This document shows, one piece after another, positions 1 through 7,901 of a stretch of 42,390 nt of DNA. The notes beneath the pieces were generated by a model. The model did not search any database and was not told the origin of the DNA. It saw only the letters and a program-made list of their open reading frames with translations. Made by a program: the position numbers and the translations under genes. The number at the start of each line of letters is the position of its first letter. The stretch's first letter is position 1. Source of the DNA: Spirochaetia bacterium (GTDB lineage Bacteria; Spirochaetota; Spirochaetia; Treponematales; Treponemataceae); NCBI GenBank assembly GCA_900769975.1, contig CAAGIR010000207.1:1-42390 (forward strand), given 5' to 3'.

Positions 1-83
1 GAATCCATTGCCCTATATGGCATGATTTATTCATGATCCAAGAATATTAGAGTGGTAAATTGCCGAATGATCTTATCTGATTT

Positions 84-1040
84 TTATTCTTGACAGAAGA
101 CACAACATATTAGGGGAATCAATGTGTAGTTCCAGAAGGCTCTGTGCTGACTGTCTGTATCAGTACCACTTAAGGAACTCTTAGAATCCTGTATGTTTGC
201 CACTCGTGGAGGTATTCCATATTTCGCGAGCAGAGTATACAAGTTCCACTTTTTCATATCATAAAGCTTCAGAACATCAGGGCTAAAAGAAAGCGGCTGA
301 TACTCTGTACCTTTACCCAAAACGGCAACACGGTTTTTCATACCGCGGCCATACTTTTTATCCCAGGTCCTTGCCAATAGTTCTGCTTCAGCTTCTGTTA
401 ATACCTGGTCCGTCTTCAGTAAACCTTTCGGAACTCCTCCTTCTTTAAGCAAGCCTGTGTTTTGCTTTGCCGCAAGTAAATCCTGTTCAACCTCAAGCCC
501 CAAACTTACCAGCGGACTTACACCCCTGTAGACATTCCATGGGTTCCAGTCCTTAAAATGAATTACCTCATCAGGAAGAATCATCAGCGGCCGTCCGCTG
601 CCTTCTTCCGTGTAAACCCATTTGGTAATTTTTCCGCCGTCAACGACATGCTGCATGTATCGCGGATTAAGAATGTAAATCTCAGTTGGAATCCCACAGA
701 CATAGTTTTCTCCAAACCACCAGAATGCTTCACCATCCAGACTCCACCAGGCACAAGTCTGTTTCCATAAATCAAAGCGGCTCAGATTTTTATTTGGAAA
801 TCTAAAAAGATTAGCAAGAGCAGTGTCACGTTCTACAGTCCCATTTTTACGTACTTCAAATTCCGCTCTCGCAACGTTACGAGTTAAAATATCGATGCAT
901 ACAGAAACCCAGGCATGTTGAAGATAAGGATCTGTACACGTTTTCTTTTCATGTACAGAAAAATCCTCAGCAACTGTCTCTCCATTGAGTTGTTCAAAAC
1001 TTTGTAATTGTTTCTGCTGCTTTCTTCTGAATAAACTCAA
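84..1040 (-). CDS. Phage portal protein, C-terminally truncated
   Basis: This 318-residue protein resembles HK97/PBSX-type portal proteins, which form the dodecameric ring through which DNA enters the capsid. The N-terminal and central portal regions are present, including the DLWKQTCAWWSLDGEAF and PDEVIHFKDWNP segments. The clip/wing region up to RAFWNYTLIP is also present. The protein then runs into LICCVFCQE and stops, whereas family members usually continue for roughly 80-150 more residues. The start is a TTG codon with AGGTAAGAG upstream. It lies 30 bp downstream of the large terminase gene, the usual terminase-portal order. The truncation and the absence of phage sequence in positions 1-83 indicate a broken gene. 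Portal identity is fairly certain; a functional product is unlikely. Confidence 0.8.
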   Translation of the reverse strand: MSLFRRKQQKQLQSFEQLNGETVAEDFSVHEKKTCTDPYLQHAWVSVCIDILTRNVARAEFEVRKNGTVERDTALANLFRFPNKNLSRFDLWKQTCAWWSLDGEAFWWFGENYVCGIPTEIYILNPRYMQHVVDGGKITKWVYTEEGSGRPLMILPDEVIHFKDWNPWNVYRGVSPLVSLGLEVEQDLLAAKQNTGLLKEGGVPKGLLKTDQVLTEAEAELLARTWDKKYGRGMKNRVAVLGKGTEYQPLSFSPDVLKLYDMKKWNLYTLLAKYGIPPRVANIQDSKSSLSGTDTDSQHRAFWNYTLIPLICCVFCQE

Positions 1041-1070
1041 TTTTCTCTTACCTTTAATATCGGTATAGCC

Positions 1071-2282
1071 TTATACCATCACAACGCCGCTCGTTACTGC
1101 GCTGAAGATTGCGTAACGCATAGCGTCCATATAATGGTCATTTACTTTTACAATCTGATTATTCTCATCACGCGAATAATCCCAAATCTCTCCAAGAACA
1201 CCAGTACAGTCTTTGCAAACAAAAAACTTCCTGCGTTCAATTAAAGCAATAATGTAGTCAATTCCTGCATCCACAGAGTTATTAGCCTTAACACCTCCAG
1301 GTACTTCCTGAATTCTTTCGCCACCAGCCGGGTCGCAGTAGGTAACAAAGCTCTCGTTATACCAGCCTTTAGCAGTCTGGTTTTCGACACTGGTTTTAGT
1401 AGTAATGTTGAATCCGCCATAGTCACCAATGACGTAAACACAGTCTCCAACCCAGCCAATCTTTACAGCCGCAATATGAAGTCCAAAATCCTGACCGCCA
1501 GTGTATTTATCAAACACAGAAGGAAGCTTATCTCGCGGAAGAATCATAGATTCCTCAAACTTCTCGTAAACAGAACCTTCTGGCTTTACCCAAAGGCCGT
1601 CTCGGAATCGGGTCCTCTGTTTTTCCGGCATGTTATCAAGGATGTCGCTGATGTAATCTTCATCAAGATTTTCAGCGTTATCCATTGGGTTCAAAACAGC
1701 AGAAGCATAAAGCTCCGGCTTGTTCAGTTTTTCATCCGTCCGAGGTTCAATCTTTCGAATGAAAACCTTATACGCCCAATGCATGGGCGAACACGGGTTG
1801 CAGTCATAAAAGAACTTGTTCTTACAACCTTCCACCTTCATCGCAAGACGAGAGTAGGCTGTTGTAATTGCAGAGTAAGAAATCTGACTTACTTCGTTAA
1901 AGTAAATCGTCACATACTCATGACCCAGGATGCGGTCAACCTGTTCTTTATCACCAAGTCCGCCAATCCAAATCTCGCTACCATTCCACAAGGTGATCAA
2001 ACCATCGTGTACGTTAGCTTTGTAATTGTTCGCGCCAATCGTTTTGTTCAGCCATGGCAAAAGCGTTTCGTGCAGTACAGAGCTTCTGGCATCTTTTGCA
2101 CGAAAGCGGCAAATCAAATGTCTGCTTTCAGGGTAACGGCAGGCACGAAAGATAATCGCCATTACAAGAACCGTAGTCTTTCCGGAGCGCGAACCGCCAA
2201 AAAGCAGAACATGTTTCGCAGAAGAACTAAGCAGCTCTAAAGCTTTTTTCTGTACAGCCGTCGGCTTGAACAATTCACGCAC
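1071..2282 (-). CDS. terL: Phage terminase large subunit
   Basis: This 403-residue protein is the ATPase/nuclease motor that cuts and packages phage DNA into the prohead. The Walker A region LLFGGSRSGKTTVLV lies near residues 26-40. A Walker B-like strand ends in YFNEVSQ near residue 133. The C-terminal RNase H-like nuclease domain is recognisable by GQDFGLHIAAVKIGW and the late acidic motif NDHYMDAMRYAIF. Length fits the PBSX-type family (about 400-430), so the gene appears intact. The start is GTG, placed directly after the TAA of the small subunit with no gap, suggesting translational coupling. Base composition looks richer in GC than most neighbouring host genes, in keeping with transfer. 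Confidence 0.9.
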   Translation of the reverse strand: MRELFKPTAVQKKALELLSSSAKHVLLFGGSRSGKTTVLVMAIIFRACRYPESRHLICRFRAKDARSSVLHETLLPWLNKTIGANNYKANVHDGLITLWNGSEIWIGGLGDKEQVDRILGHEYVTIYFNEVSQISYSAITTAYSRLAMKVEGCKNKFFYDCNPCSPMHWAYKVFIRKIEPRTDEKLNKPELYASAVLNPMDNAENLDEDYISDILDNMPEKQRTRFRDGLWVKPEGSVYEKFEESMILPRDKLPSVFDKYTGGQDFGLHIAAVKIGWVGDCVYVIGDYGGFNITTKTSVENQTAKGWYNESFVTYCDPAGGERIQEVPGGVKANNSVDAGIDYIIALIERRKFFVCKDCTGVLGEIWDYSRDENNQIVKVNDHYMDAMRYAIFSAVTSGVVMV

Positions 2283-2810
2283 TTACAAATCCTTAAATGA
2301 ATCTGCAAATGTTATTGCAAGCTCGCCTTGTATCGGCTTATTGTTTTCTTTGTCTGCACCCGTAATAAACGAATCCAGCTTTGCAGAACGTTCAAGCAAA
2401 TCCATTGCACCGTCCGCATTCAAATCATCAGGCTTTAGCGTTTTAATACGCTGAGCCACAAGCTCGTCAAAGCCGTTCAACATTTCCATCTGCCTCTTAC
2501 GGCGTTCAACTCGCTCAGCTAAAATCTCCCTTTCAGTTTCTTTTGCAATATACGCATCGTATTCAGCTGCACGTTCATTCCAACGGAAGAGCCGTGCATA
2601 ACGAGCCCAAGAGCCGTACTTATTCGGCTCAATTCCGTTCAGCTCAAGGCAGGCTTTAATGCTGCGCTTGTAGCCCATAGAACGGAAAAGGCAGAAGGCC
2701 TTGAAAGCCTTGGGAGATTCGCCTTCCAATTTTTTCTCCCAAGACCTCAAAGCTTCTTCTGTCTGAACAAGTTCACTGCTGCTGGTACAAACAGTGTCCT
2801 TTTCTCCCAC
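2283..2810 (-). CDS. Putative phage terminase small subunit
   Basis: This 175-residue protein is probably the DNA-recognition subunit of the packaging terminase. It begins with a flexible stretch, then SPKAFKAFCLFRSMGYKRS. A W-rich segment follows (SWARYARLFRWNERAAEYDAYI), typical of the helix-turn-helix-bearing small-terminase-like proteins encoded just before terL in Firmicute-type phages. The middle (residues about 85-115) is a charged helix likely to oligomerise. Position immediately upstream of terL supports the call. It could alternatively be annotated only as a phage DNA-binding protein. The start has GGAGG-like sequence upstream, and the excisionase gene ends 22 bp before it. Confidence 0.65.
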   Translation of the reverse strand: MGEKDTVCTSSSELVQTEEALRSWEKKLEGESPKAFKAFCLFRSMGYKRSIKACLELNGIEPNKYGSWARYARLFRWNERAAEYDAYIAKETEREILAERVERRKRQMEMLNGFDELVAQRIKTLKPDDLNADGAMDLLERSAKLDSFITGADKENNKPIQGELAITFADSFKDL

Positions 2811-2832
2811 GCCTAAAACCTCCTTTGCCCGA

Positions 2833-3063
2833 TTATTTATTTACAACGTAGCTTGCGTGTTCTGGTTCATGAACAGTGCAAACCATACTTCCAAGCCAGT
2901 TATATAAATCCGTCTTACGAAAAATAATGTGTCTGCCATAACTCACATGCGGAATTCTTTTTTCTCTTGCCAGCCGGTAAACAAAAGTTGTACTGAACTT
3001 CAGGTACGCCGCAGCTTCTTCAACCGAAAGCAACTCCATGTTTTCTTTTTCAGTCTCGTCCAT
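2833..3063 (-). CDS. Excisionase-family DNA-binding protein (MerR-like HTH)
   Basis: This small protein of 76 residues carries the helix-turn-helix signature of excisionase-type domains: LLSVEEAAAYLKFSTTFVYRLAREKRIP followed, in separate segments, by the wing SYGRHIIFRKTDLYNWL. Such proteins bend DNA at att sites and steer the integrase toward excision. The open frame extends upstream to 3162. The ATG at 3063 is preferred because AGGGAG lies about 7 nt before it and the domain starts right after, while the longer form would run through the upstream terminator hairpin. It sits between integrase and terminase genes on the same strand, as expected for a prophage xis. The replication and regulatory genes normally found next to it are absent. 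Confidence 0.75.
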   Translation of the reverse strand: MDETEKENMELLSVEEAAAYLKFSTTFVYRLAREKRIPHVSYGRHIIFRKTDLYNWLGSMVCTVHEPEHASYVVNK

Positions 3064-3102
3064 AAAAATCTCCCTGGGCTTTTTACGCAGAGCAAAAGAG
3101 CA

Positions 3103-3136
3103 TAAAAAAAGCCACAACAGTTTTCTGTTATGGCTT
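3103..3136 (-). terminator. Intrinsic terminator downstream of the integrase
   Basis: On the minus strand a 12-bp stem (AAGCCATAACAG with CTGTTGTGGCTT, one U-G pair) closes an AAAA loop and is followed by a run of seven Ts. It lies after the integrase stop and before the excisionase start, so int is probably transcribed separately from xis-terS-terL-portal. Confidence 0.85.
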
Positions 3137-3215
3137 AATGATAAATCCAAAGTGTTAAGCAAAAAGGTTTAGGATTTTTAACCCAGAGGTTAATATTTCT
3201 AAACCTTTTCGCACA

Positions 3216-4352
3216 TCAGGCAGAAATAATACATTCTTTCCAGGCATCCTGCATAATGCTTCGCATATTATTCAATTGCGTCATAGTCTCATGGTCCGCA
3301 TAATGCAAACTCATAGAAGCACTCTTATGACCAAGAATAGCCTGAACATTTTTAATATCAGTTCGCTGTGCAAGAAGAGTAGCGCAGAAGTGTCGCAGAC
3401 TGTGGAACACAATATTTCTTTCCTTGCGTTGTTCTTCACTGATTCCAATTTCACTAAGAGCCTCATAAAAACTGTCCTGGTAATAAGCAGGCCTGCAAGG
3501 AATCTCCGGTTTTACGTTACTGAAAAATACATAACTCAAATCAGAGTAATTAGGATTCCGTCTTGCTCTGTTCATAAGCTGCAAAAGAAGCTCACGAGTA
3601 ACAGGCATGTCACGCTTTTCATTGCTGATACCATAACGCTCTGCACCAGCCATAGGATTAAACGAAATCTTACGCTTATCAAAAAGATATCCAATTGCCT
3701 TACTTCCACAAGTAATAGCATGGTTTACAGTAGAGCCCGAAAGACCTTTCACCGTGTAGAGGTAAAAGAAAAAGTCATCAAGTTCATCCTGTTCCAAATC
3801 CTCAACAAGCTTGTCAGGTCCAAAGTACGGAAGCCAGTGATTCTTTGCAAGACCCTTCATAGCATCAGTATGCATACGTGAAAGTTTTTTTCCTTTGGCA
3901 AAGGAACGTTGAAGAGCTTCAGACTTATCATAATCCCAAAAGTTAATTAAGAACTCAGCAAGTTTAATGTCAGATTTTTTCGGAGCTGGTTTTTCAACAG
4001 AAACAGGAGCAACAGTTTGGACAGAAGTGGAGAGAGGAGCAGAAGCAACAACAGCTGCAGAACCAAGCTTATCAGAAAGCATTAAAGCCAGAGCACGCAC
4101 ATCAGATTCAGTAAGGCCGTCAATAATGCCTTTTAAGTTTTTGGAAGAAGAAGACTCAGGAGAAAGAAATTTGCGGGAATTACTACGAGCTTCCGGACGA
4201 CCGTTTTTTACCCAGTCCGCCGCAATAACAGTTGCTTCTACCTTGTCCTTACAGTGGGTACTTTTAGTTGCACCTTTAAGACCTGAAACAGGATCAATAA
4301 AAACAACATTGTAATAACCAGATTTGTTTTTGAAGAGATAGAATTGACGCAT
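3216..4352 (-). CDS. int: Prophage tyrosine recombinase (integrase), probable internal deletion
   Basis: This 378-residue tyrosine recombinase integrates phage DNA at an att site. Its C-terminal catalytic half shows HSLRHFCATLL (H317, R320), LGHK (H342) and the nucleophile Y351 in SLHYADHE. A SAM-like core-binding domain spans about residues 127-240, and a variable Ser/Ala/Pro-rich linker lies at 60-125. The first catalytic arginine block, normally a TGxRxxE-type motif some 25-40 residues after the TRELLLQLM segment, cannot be found. The protein jumps from LMNRA (about 263) directly to NPNYSDLSYVFFS (about 266-278), which in relatives sits after the Arg I/Lys region. An in-frame deletion of roughly 80-100 residues would explain this. 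The start is well supported by AGGAGG 6 nt upstream. The gene ends next to tRNA-Asn, a classic integration site. Confidence 0.85.
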   Translation of the reverse strand: MRQFYLFKNKSGYYNVVFIDPVSGLKGATKSTHCKDKVEATVIAADWVKNGRPEARSNSRKFLSPESSSSKNLKGIIDGLTESDVRALALMLSDKLGSAAVVASAPLSTSVQTVAPVSVEKPAPKKSDIKLAEFLINFWDYDKSEALQRSFAKGKKLSRMHTDAMKGLAKNHWLPYFGPDKLVEDLEQDELDDFFFYLYTVKGLSGSTVNHAITCGSKAIGYLFDKRKISFNPMAGAERYGISNEKRDMPVTRELLLQLMNRARRNPNYSDLSYVFFSNVKPEIPCRPAYYQDSFYEALSEIGISEEQRKERNIVFHSLRHFCATLLAQRTDIKNVQAILGHKSASMSLHYADHETMTQLNNMRSIMQDAWKECIISA

Positions 4353-4391
4353 AATCGCCTCCTGTGTGGAAAGCGAATAGCATTGGCAGTT

Positions 4392-4437
4392 TTACAATAA
4401 TCGTTACTACAATTTTTACTACAATCATTACTACAAT
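4392..4437. repeat. 12-bp-period direct repeats upstream of integrase
   Basis: Three perfect copies of TTACTACAAT begin at 4404, 4416 and 4428, exactly 12 bp apart. A decayed fourth (TTACAATAAT) starts at 4392. Read on the integrase strand the unit is ATTGTAGTAA. A second pair, AGTAAAACCA, occurs at 4441-4450 and 4474-4483. The array lies 40-85 bp upstream of the integrase start and between it and the tRNA. Integrase arm-type sites, excisionase sites or a repressor operator are all plausible. Confidence 0.7.
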
Positions 4438-4540
4438 CGCAGTAAAACCAGAATCGTCGTAACGTTCTTTCTAAGTAAAACCAAACTTCTGATAAGATGA
4501 TGATTATGCCTAATTCCTTGTAACACAAGTATTTGGGCAT

Positions 4541-4572
4541 AAAAAAAGCCTTTCTCGTAAGAGAAAGGCTTT
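4541..4572 (-). terminator. Intrinsic terminator of tRNA-Asn
   Basis: On the minus strand a perfect 12-bp stem (AAAGCCTTTCTC with GAGAAAGGCTTT) has a 4-nt TTAC loop and is followed by a seven-T run. It begins 2 bp after the tRNA 3' end and separates the tRNA from the prophage. Confidence 0.9.
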
Positions 4573-4574
4573 AG

Positions 4575-4647
4575 CGGCTGCTGCAGGTTTTGAACCTGCG
4601 ACACATGGATTAACAGTCCATTGCTCTACCAGCTGAGCTAAGCAACC
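4575..4647 (-). tRNA. tRNA-Asn (anticodon GTT)
   Basis: The minus strand folds into a 73-nt cloverleaf. The acceptor arm pairs GGTTGCT with AGCAGCC. The D arm contains AGCTCAGCTGGTAGAGC. The anticodon stem ATGGA/TCCAT encloses CTGTTAA (anticodon GTT), and the T arm reads GCAGGTTCAAAACCTGC. The discriminator is G and CCA is not encoded. A near-consensus promoter lies upstream and a strong terminator downstream. The 3' side faces the prophage remnant, consistent with use as an attachment site. Confidence 0.95.
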
Positions 4648-4670
4648 ATTGTTCGTTAGAACGTGATATT

Positions 4671-4699
4671 AATATACAATAAAGCGTGATTTATGTCAA
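4671..4699 (-). promoter_or_regulatory. Sigma70-type promoter of tRNA-Asn
   Basis: The minus strand reads TTGACA, a 17-bp spacer, then TATATT. The -10 box ends 23 nt before the mature tRNA 5' end, leaving a short precursor leader. It is the best -35 match in the window. Confidence 0.85.
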
Positions 4700-4735
4700 C
4701 ACCTTATTGTACATTTTTTTCATTTTTTTTGCATT

Positions 4736-7700
4736 TTATTTTTGCAAAATGAATTCTACACGACGGTTCTTCCAGTTGTTGTCTTTGTCTTTTGGATTAA
4801 CAACAGGTTTTGTTCCGCCCAAACCATTTGTAGACAATGCAGAAGCACTTACACCACGTTTAATGAGGTATTCTTTAATTGAATCGGCTCTTTCTTTTGA
4901 AAGTGGAGTTAATGCACGACCCCAGTTACGAGGATTATCTACAGTTTCTTCGTCAGGATTATCTGTAATCTTGTTTGCATGACCTTCAATTGTAACTTTG
5001 TAATCTTTAAATTTCTTCAAGATGTCTGCAATACGGTTCAAAATTACAATGTTTTTATCTACCTGTTCTTTTGTGAGTTTTGCTGAAACATTCTGGAAAT
5101 TAGAAGAATCAGATTCAAAGATAATAGAAGGAACAGCCATCTTCAATACATTTCCGTCACGAATTACAAGTACATCAACAGGAATTACACCTTCAATTAC
5201 AGAAGTCATTCCCAAATTATCAGTAACTGTAAATATATAAGGATAATCCATAGCAGACTGAACACGTTCAGCATTTCCGTTTGCATCTTTTTGAATATTA
5301 CTCAAACCATCCCATGTAATTCTTTCTGTAATTTTAGATTTACCTGCAATTTTCCAGAAATCTTTACCTTTTGGATCTTTAATTGTAAATGACCAGTTTT
5401 TAATAGAAGCTTTTGTATTGCCAGTAAGTTTGATATATAAATCATCATCTACACCATCGTTATCTGGGCTAAAGAATTCAGGATAAGACTGAACTTTTAA
5501 TGCAGGAGGTGTTGCTGTACAGATAAAAGGAGAAGATACAGCACTTACAGAATTGCCGTTTTTATAAACAACGTTGAGAGTTCCTGTAAATGTTCCTTCG
5601 CAGATGTTTCCGTCTTTATCTGCACCGTTCCATCTGATATTTGCAGGAAGATTTGCACTGTCTGCTTGTGAAAGGCCGTAAACACTTGTTCCGTCTTCTT
5701 TTCGGATATCAAAATTCCAGCTTAAAATACTGTCTGCAACTGTTGTCCTGATTTCAAATTCCTGTGTATCAAGAACTTTATCGTTATTTGGCGAGATGCC
5801 TTCGTATTCAGCGGTGATGTAACCTTTTGTTTCTCTGTTGTCAAGTGTAAGTCCTTTTAATTCTGTAGAGAAACTGTTTCCTGCTTCATCAGTAGAATAA
5901 ATTACAATGCTGTATTTTCCATCTGGGCTCATGTTTCCAGATTCATCACAACCGTCCCAGACAAAACTGTCTTTTGTTCCGTTCCAGGTGTATTTTCTTA
6001 CAGTATTATCTTTTGAATCACGAACATCGGCATTCCACTGTTTTTCAGATGAACATTCTTTTACAGTAACAGGAATATTTTTCTGATTTCCATTTCCCAG
6101 AGGAGAGAAAGAATCCCAAGGGATTTCTGCCGTAAGAACAGGTGCTTTTGTATCCAGTTCAAATTCTTGAGTTGAAGCAATTGCCGAAGAACCGTTTGCT
6201 ACTGTAATTGAAAGTTGTGCCGAATAAGTTCCGTCGTTGCAAAGAATTTTTTCATTATCTTTTCCGTTCCATACAAAATTAACAGGAAGTTTTTTATCTT
6301 CTTTTACAGAATAAACAGTCTTGCCTTTGCTGTCTTTTACAATAAATTCATAACCTACCACATCTTTTGTTGCAGTAATTGGTGTGAAAGTTAATGTATC
6401 TTTTACTTTATTTCCGTTTGGAGAGAAAGCAGAATCAGAAACGGCGAGCAAAAGCTGGGCTTCTGTTGTGTCAAATGCTACCAGAGAAGAAAGTTCTCCA
6501 CCGCCTTCATTTCCTGCAAGGTCTGTTCCAGAAATAATGAAAGTATAATTGCCTTTTTCTGCAATTTCACCTTTATCAGAAATACCGTTCCAAACAACTG
6601 TCTGTGGCGGATACTGACCAAAATCATATTCCTTTACAATAACAGTTTTATCTGCAGAACGAATTTCACCTTTCCAAGAAAGAACTGGTGAACCGTTTGA
6701 AGGCGCAATCATAATGTCAAATTTTACAGAATCTTTTGCCCCAGCACCGAACACTTTTTCTGAAGCAGCAATCTGAACAGATGGTTTTACAGTATCGAGA
6801 ACCAGAACTGGCGAAGAAATTTCTGCAGGAACATAACCGTTAAGATATTTTGCATTAACAAAAGCCTGATATTCGCCGTCTGGCAGAAGTTTATTGTTGT
6901 CATCTAAACCGTCAAAAACAATCTTTGAAGGAGGAATTTCGCCGTAATTATTCTGATTGTAACTTCTTACAACTTTTCCTTTATTATCCTTTATATTTAC
7001 AGACCATTCTACAAGTTTATTTCCTGTTTTTACTTCTGGAACAGGAATTGTAAGATTAAATGCCACGTTTTGAATTTTGCTGTTTGTTTTTGGAGAAAAA
7101 TAGCGTGAACCGTCAACATAAATATTTGTAGCAGGTTTTTGTGCAGAGTAAATGATATTTGTAATTGTAGATTGCGGTGCTTTATTTCCTGCGCGATCAG
7201 TGGCAGTTATTTCATAAGAATAAACACCATCCATAACCTGTGCTTCGTTATCGTCTGTACCATGCCAGTTAAATTCAGCAGGTTCTGCATTAACCCATTT
7301 TAATGTTTTTACAATTTTTCCATCTGCCGATTTAATTGTACCAATCCATTCATCTTCTACCGAACCAGTCTGACGAATTTTGAAGGAAGATTTTGAACCT
7401 TCACCAAAAATTTTGTCTGTAGGCTGTGCAAGTTCAATTTCAGGGGAATGTGTATCAACTACAACTTCGTATTCTTTTGTTTTTCCCTGATTACCATTAT
7501 CATCTGTAGCCGCAATATAGTAATAATATGTTCCGTCTGGTGCAGTTTCACCATTATTCATAACACCATTCCAGATTACAGTTTCCGGAATTTCTACACC
7601 CTGTTTTGGAGTAACCAGCTGCTTGAAAAATGATTTAAACCCGATTTTCTGAGGAAGTGCAACTTTGTTTCCGATTGTTCGCACTACATTTTTCTGTGAG

Positions 7701-7885
7701 TCCATAATAACAAGACTCCACCCCTGAACATAACGTTTATCACTGATGTTTAAAGGAATTACAAGTTCATCCTGTATACCATCATTATTTGGGGAAATAT
7801 ATTTTGTTTCGGCAAAAATTGACGTTGAAGCCAAAGCAAAAAGCATACCAAACAAAATTGATTTTTTACAATTTATTTTTTTCAT
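4736..7885 (-). CDS. Large Ig-repeat outer-envelope protein with C-terminal OmpA domain
   Basis: This 1049-residue exported protein starts with a signal peptide (MKKINCKKSILFGMLFALAS, cleavage probably after FA at about 25). It then carries about eight modules of roughly 100-120 residues. Many open with a calcium-loop-like motif (ISPNNDGIQDEL, FSPNGNKVKDTL, FFSPDNDGVDDDL). All have a second half of the FlgD-Ig type (xWNG or WDG, then DGxY and TDxxGN). The last about 140 residues are an OmpA-like peptidoglycan-binding domain containing YKVTIEGHAN, LSKERADSIKEYL and NRRVEFILQK. The likely role is a long periplasmic or surface-reaching anchor to peptidoglycan. Similar OmpA proteins occur in Treponema pallidum (TP0624, from memory). 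GAGG lies 5 nt before the ATG. The gene is 16 bp downstream of the FadL-like gene and co-transcribed with it. Confidence 0.85.
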   Translation of the reverse strand: MKKINCKKSILFGMLFALASTSIFAETKYISPNNDGIQDELVIPLNISDKRYVQGWSLVIMDSQKNVVRTIGNKVALPQKIGFKSFFKQLVTPKQGVEIPETVIWNGVMNNGETAPDGTYYYYIAATDDNGNQGKTKEYEVVVDTHSPEIELAQPTDKIFGEGSKSSFKIRQTGSVEDEWIGTIKSADGKIVKTLKWVNAEPAEFNWHGTDDNEAQVMDGVYSYEITATDRAGNKAPQSTITNIIYSAQKPATNIYVDGSRYFSPKTNSKIQNVAFNLTIPVPEVKTGNKLVEWSVNIKDNKGKVVRSYNQNNYGEIPPSKIVFDGLDDNNKLLPDGEYQAFVNAKYLNGYVPAEISSPVLVLDTVKPSVQIAASEKVFGAGAKDSVKFDIMIAPSNGSPVLSWKGEIRSADKTVIVKEYDFGQYPPQTVVWNGISDKGEIAEKGNYTFIISGTDLAGNEGGGELSSLVAFDTTEAQLLLAVSDSAFSPNGNKVKDTLTFTPITATKDVVGYEFIVKDSKGKTVYSVKEDKKLPVNFVWNGKDNEKILCNDGTYSAQLSITVANGSSAIASTQEFELDTKAPVLTAEIPWDSFSPLGNGNQKNIPVTVKECSSEKQWNADVRDSKDNTVRKYTWNGTKDSFVWDGCDESGNMSPDGKYSIVIYSTDEAGNSFSTELKGLTLDNRETKGYITAEYEGISPNNDKVLDTQEFEIRTTVADSILSWNFDIRKEDGTSVYGLSQADSANLPANIRWNGADKDGNICEGTFTGTLNVVYKNGNSVSAVSSPFICTATPPALKVQSYPEFFSPDNDGVDDDLYIKLTGNTKASIKNWSFTIKDPKGKDFWKIAGKSKITERITWDGLSNIQKDANGNAERVQSAMDYPYIFTVTDNLGMTSVIEGVIPVDVLVIRDGNVLKMAVPSIIFESDSSNFQNVSAKLTKEQVDKNIVILNRIADILKKFKDYKVTIEGHANKITDNPDEETVDNPRNWGRALTPLSKERADSIKEYLIKRGVSASALSTNGLGGTKPVVNPKDKDNNWKNRRVEFILQK

Positions 7886-7901
7886 AATTACCTCATTTTA
7901 A

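Noticed and set aside
1476..2240. A 254-codon open frame on the plus strand inside the terminase large-subunit gene
   Set aside because: It is antisense to a convincing terL with intact ATPase and nuclease motifs, and has no domain, promoter or Shine-Dalgarno of its own.
3276..3881. A 201-codon plus-strand open frame over the integrase
   Set aside because: Antisense shadow of the integrase catalytic region; composition is not protein-like.
4392..4437. Short phased repeats considered as a CRISPR remnant
   Set aside because: The unit is 10 bp with 2-bp spacers, far too short for CRISPR repeats, and no cas genes are present.
4238..4540. A 100-codon minus-strand open frame upstream of the integrase
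   Set aside because: It runs through the direct-repeat array and overlaps the integrase start out of frame; no Shine-Dalgarno.
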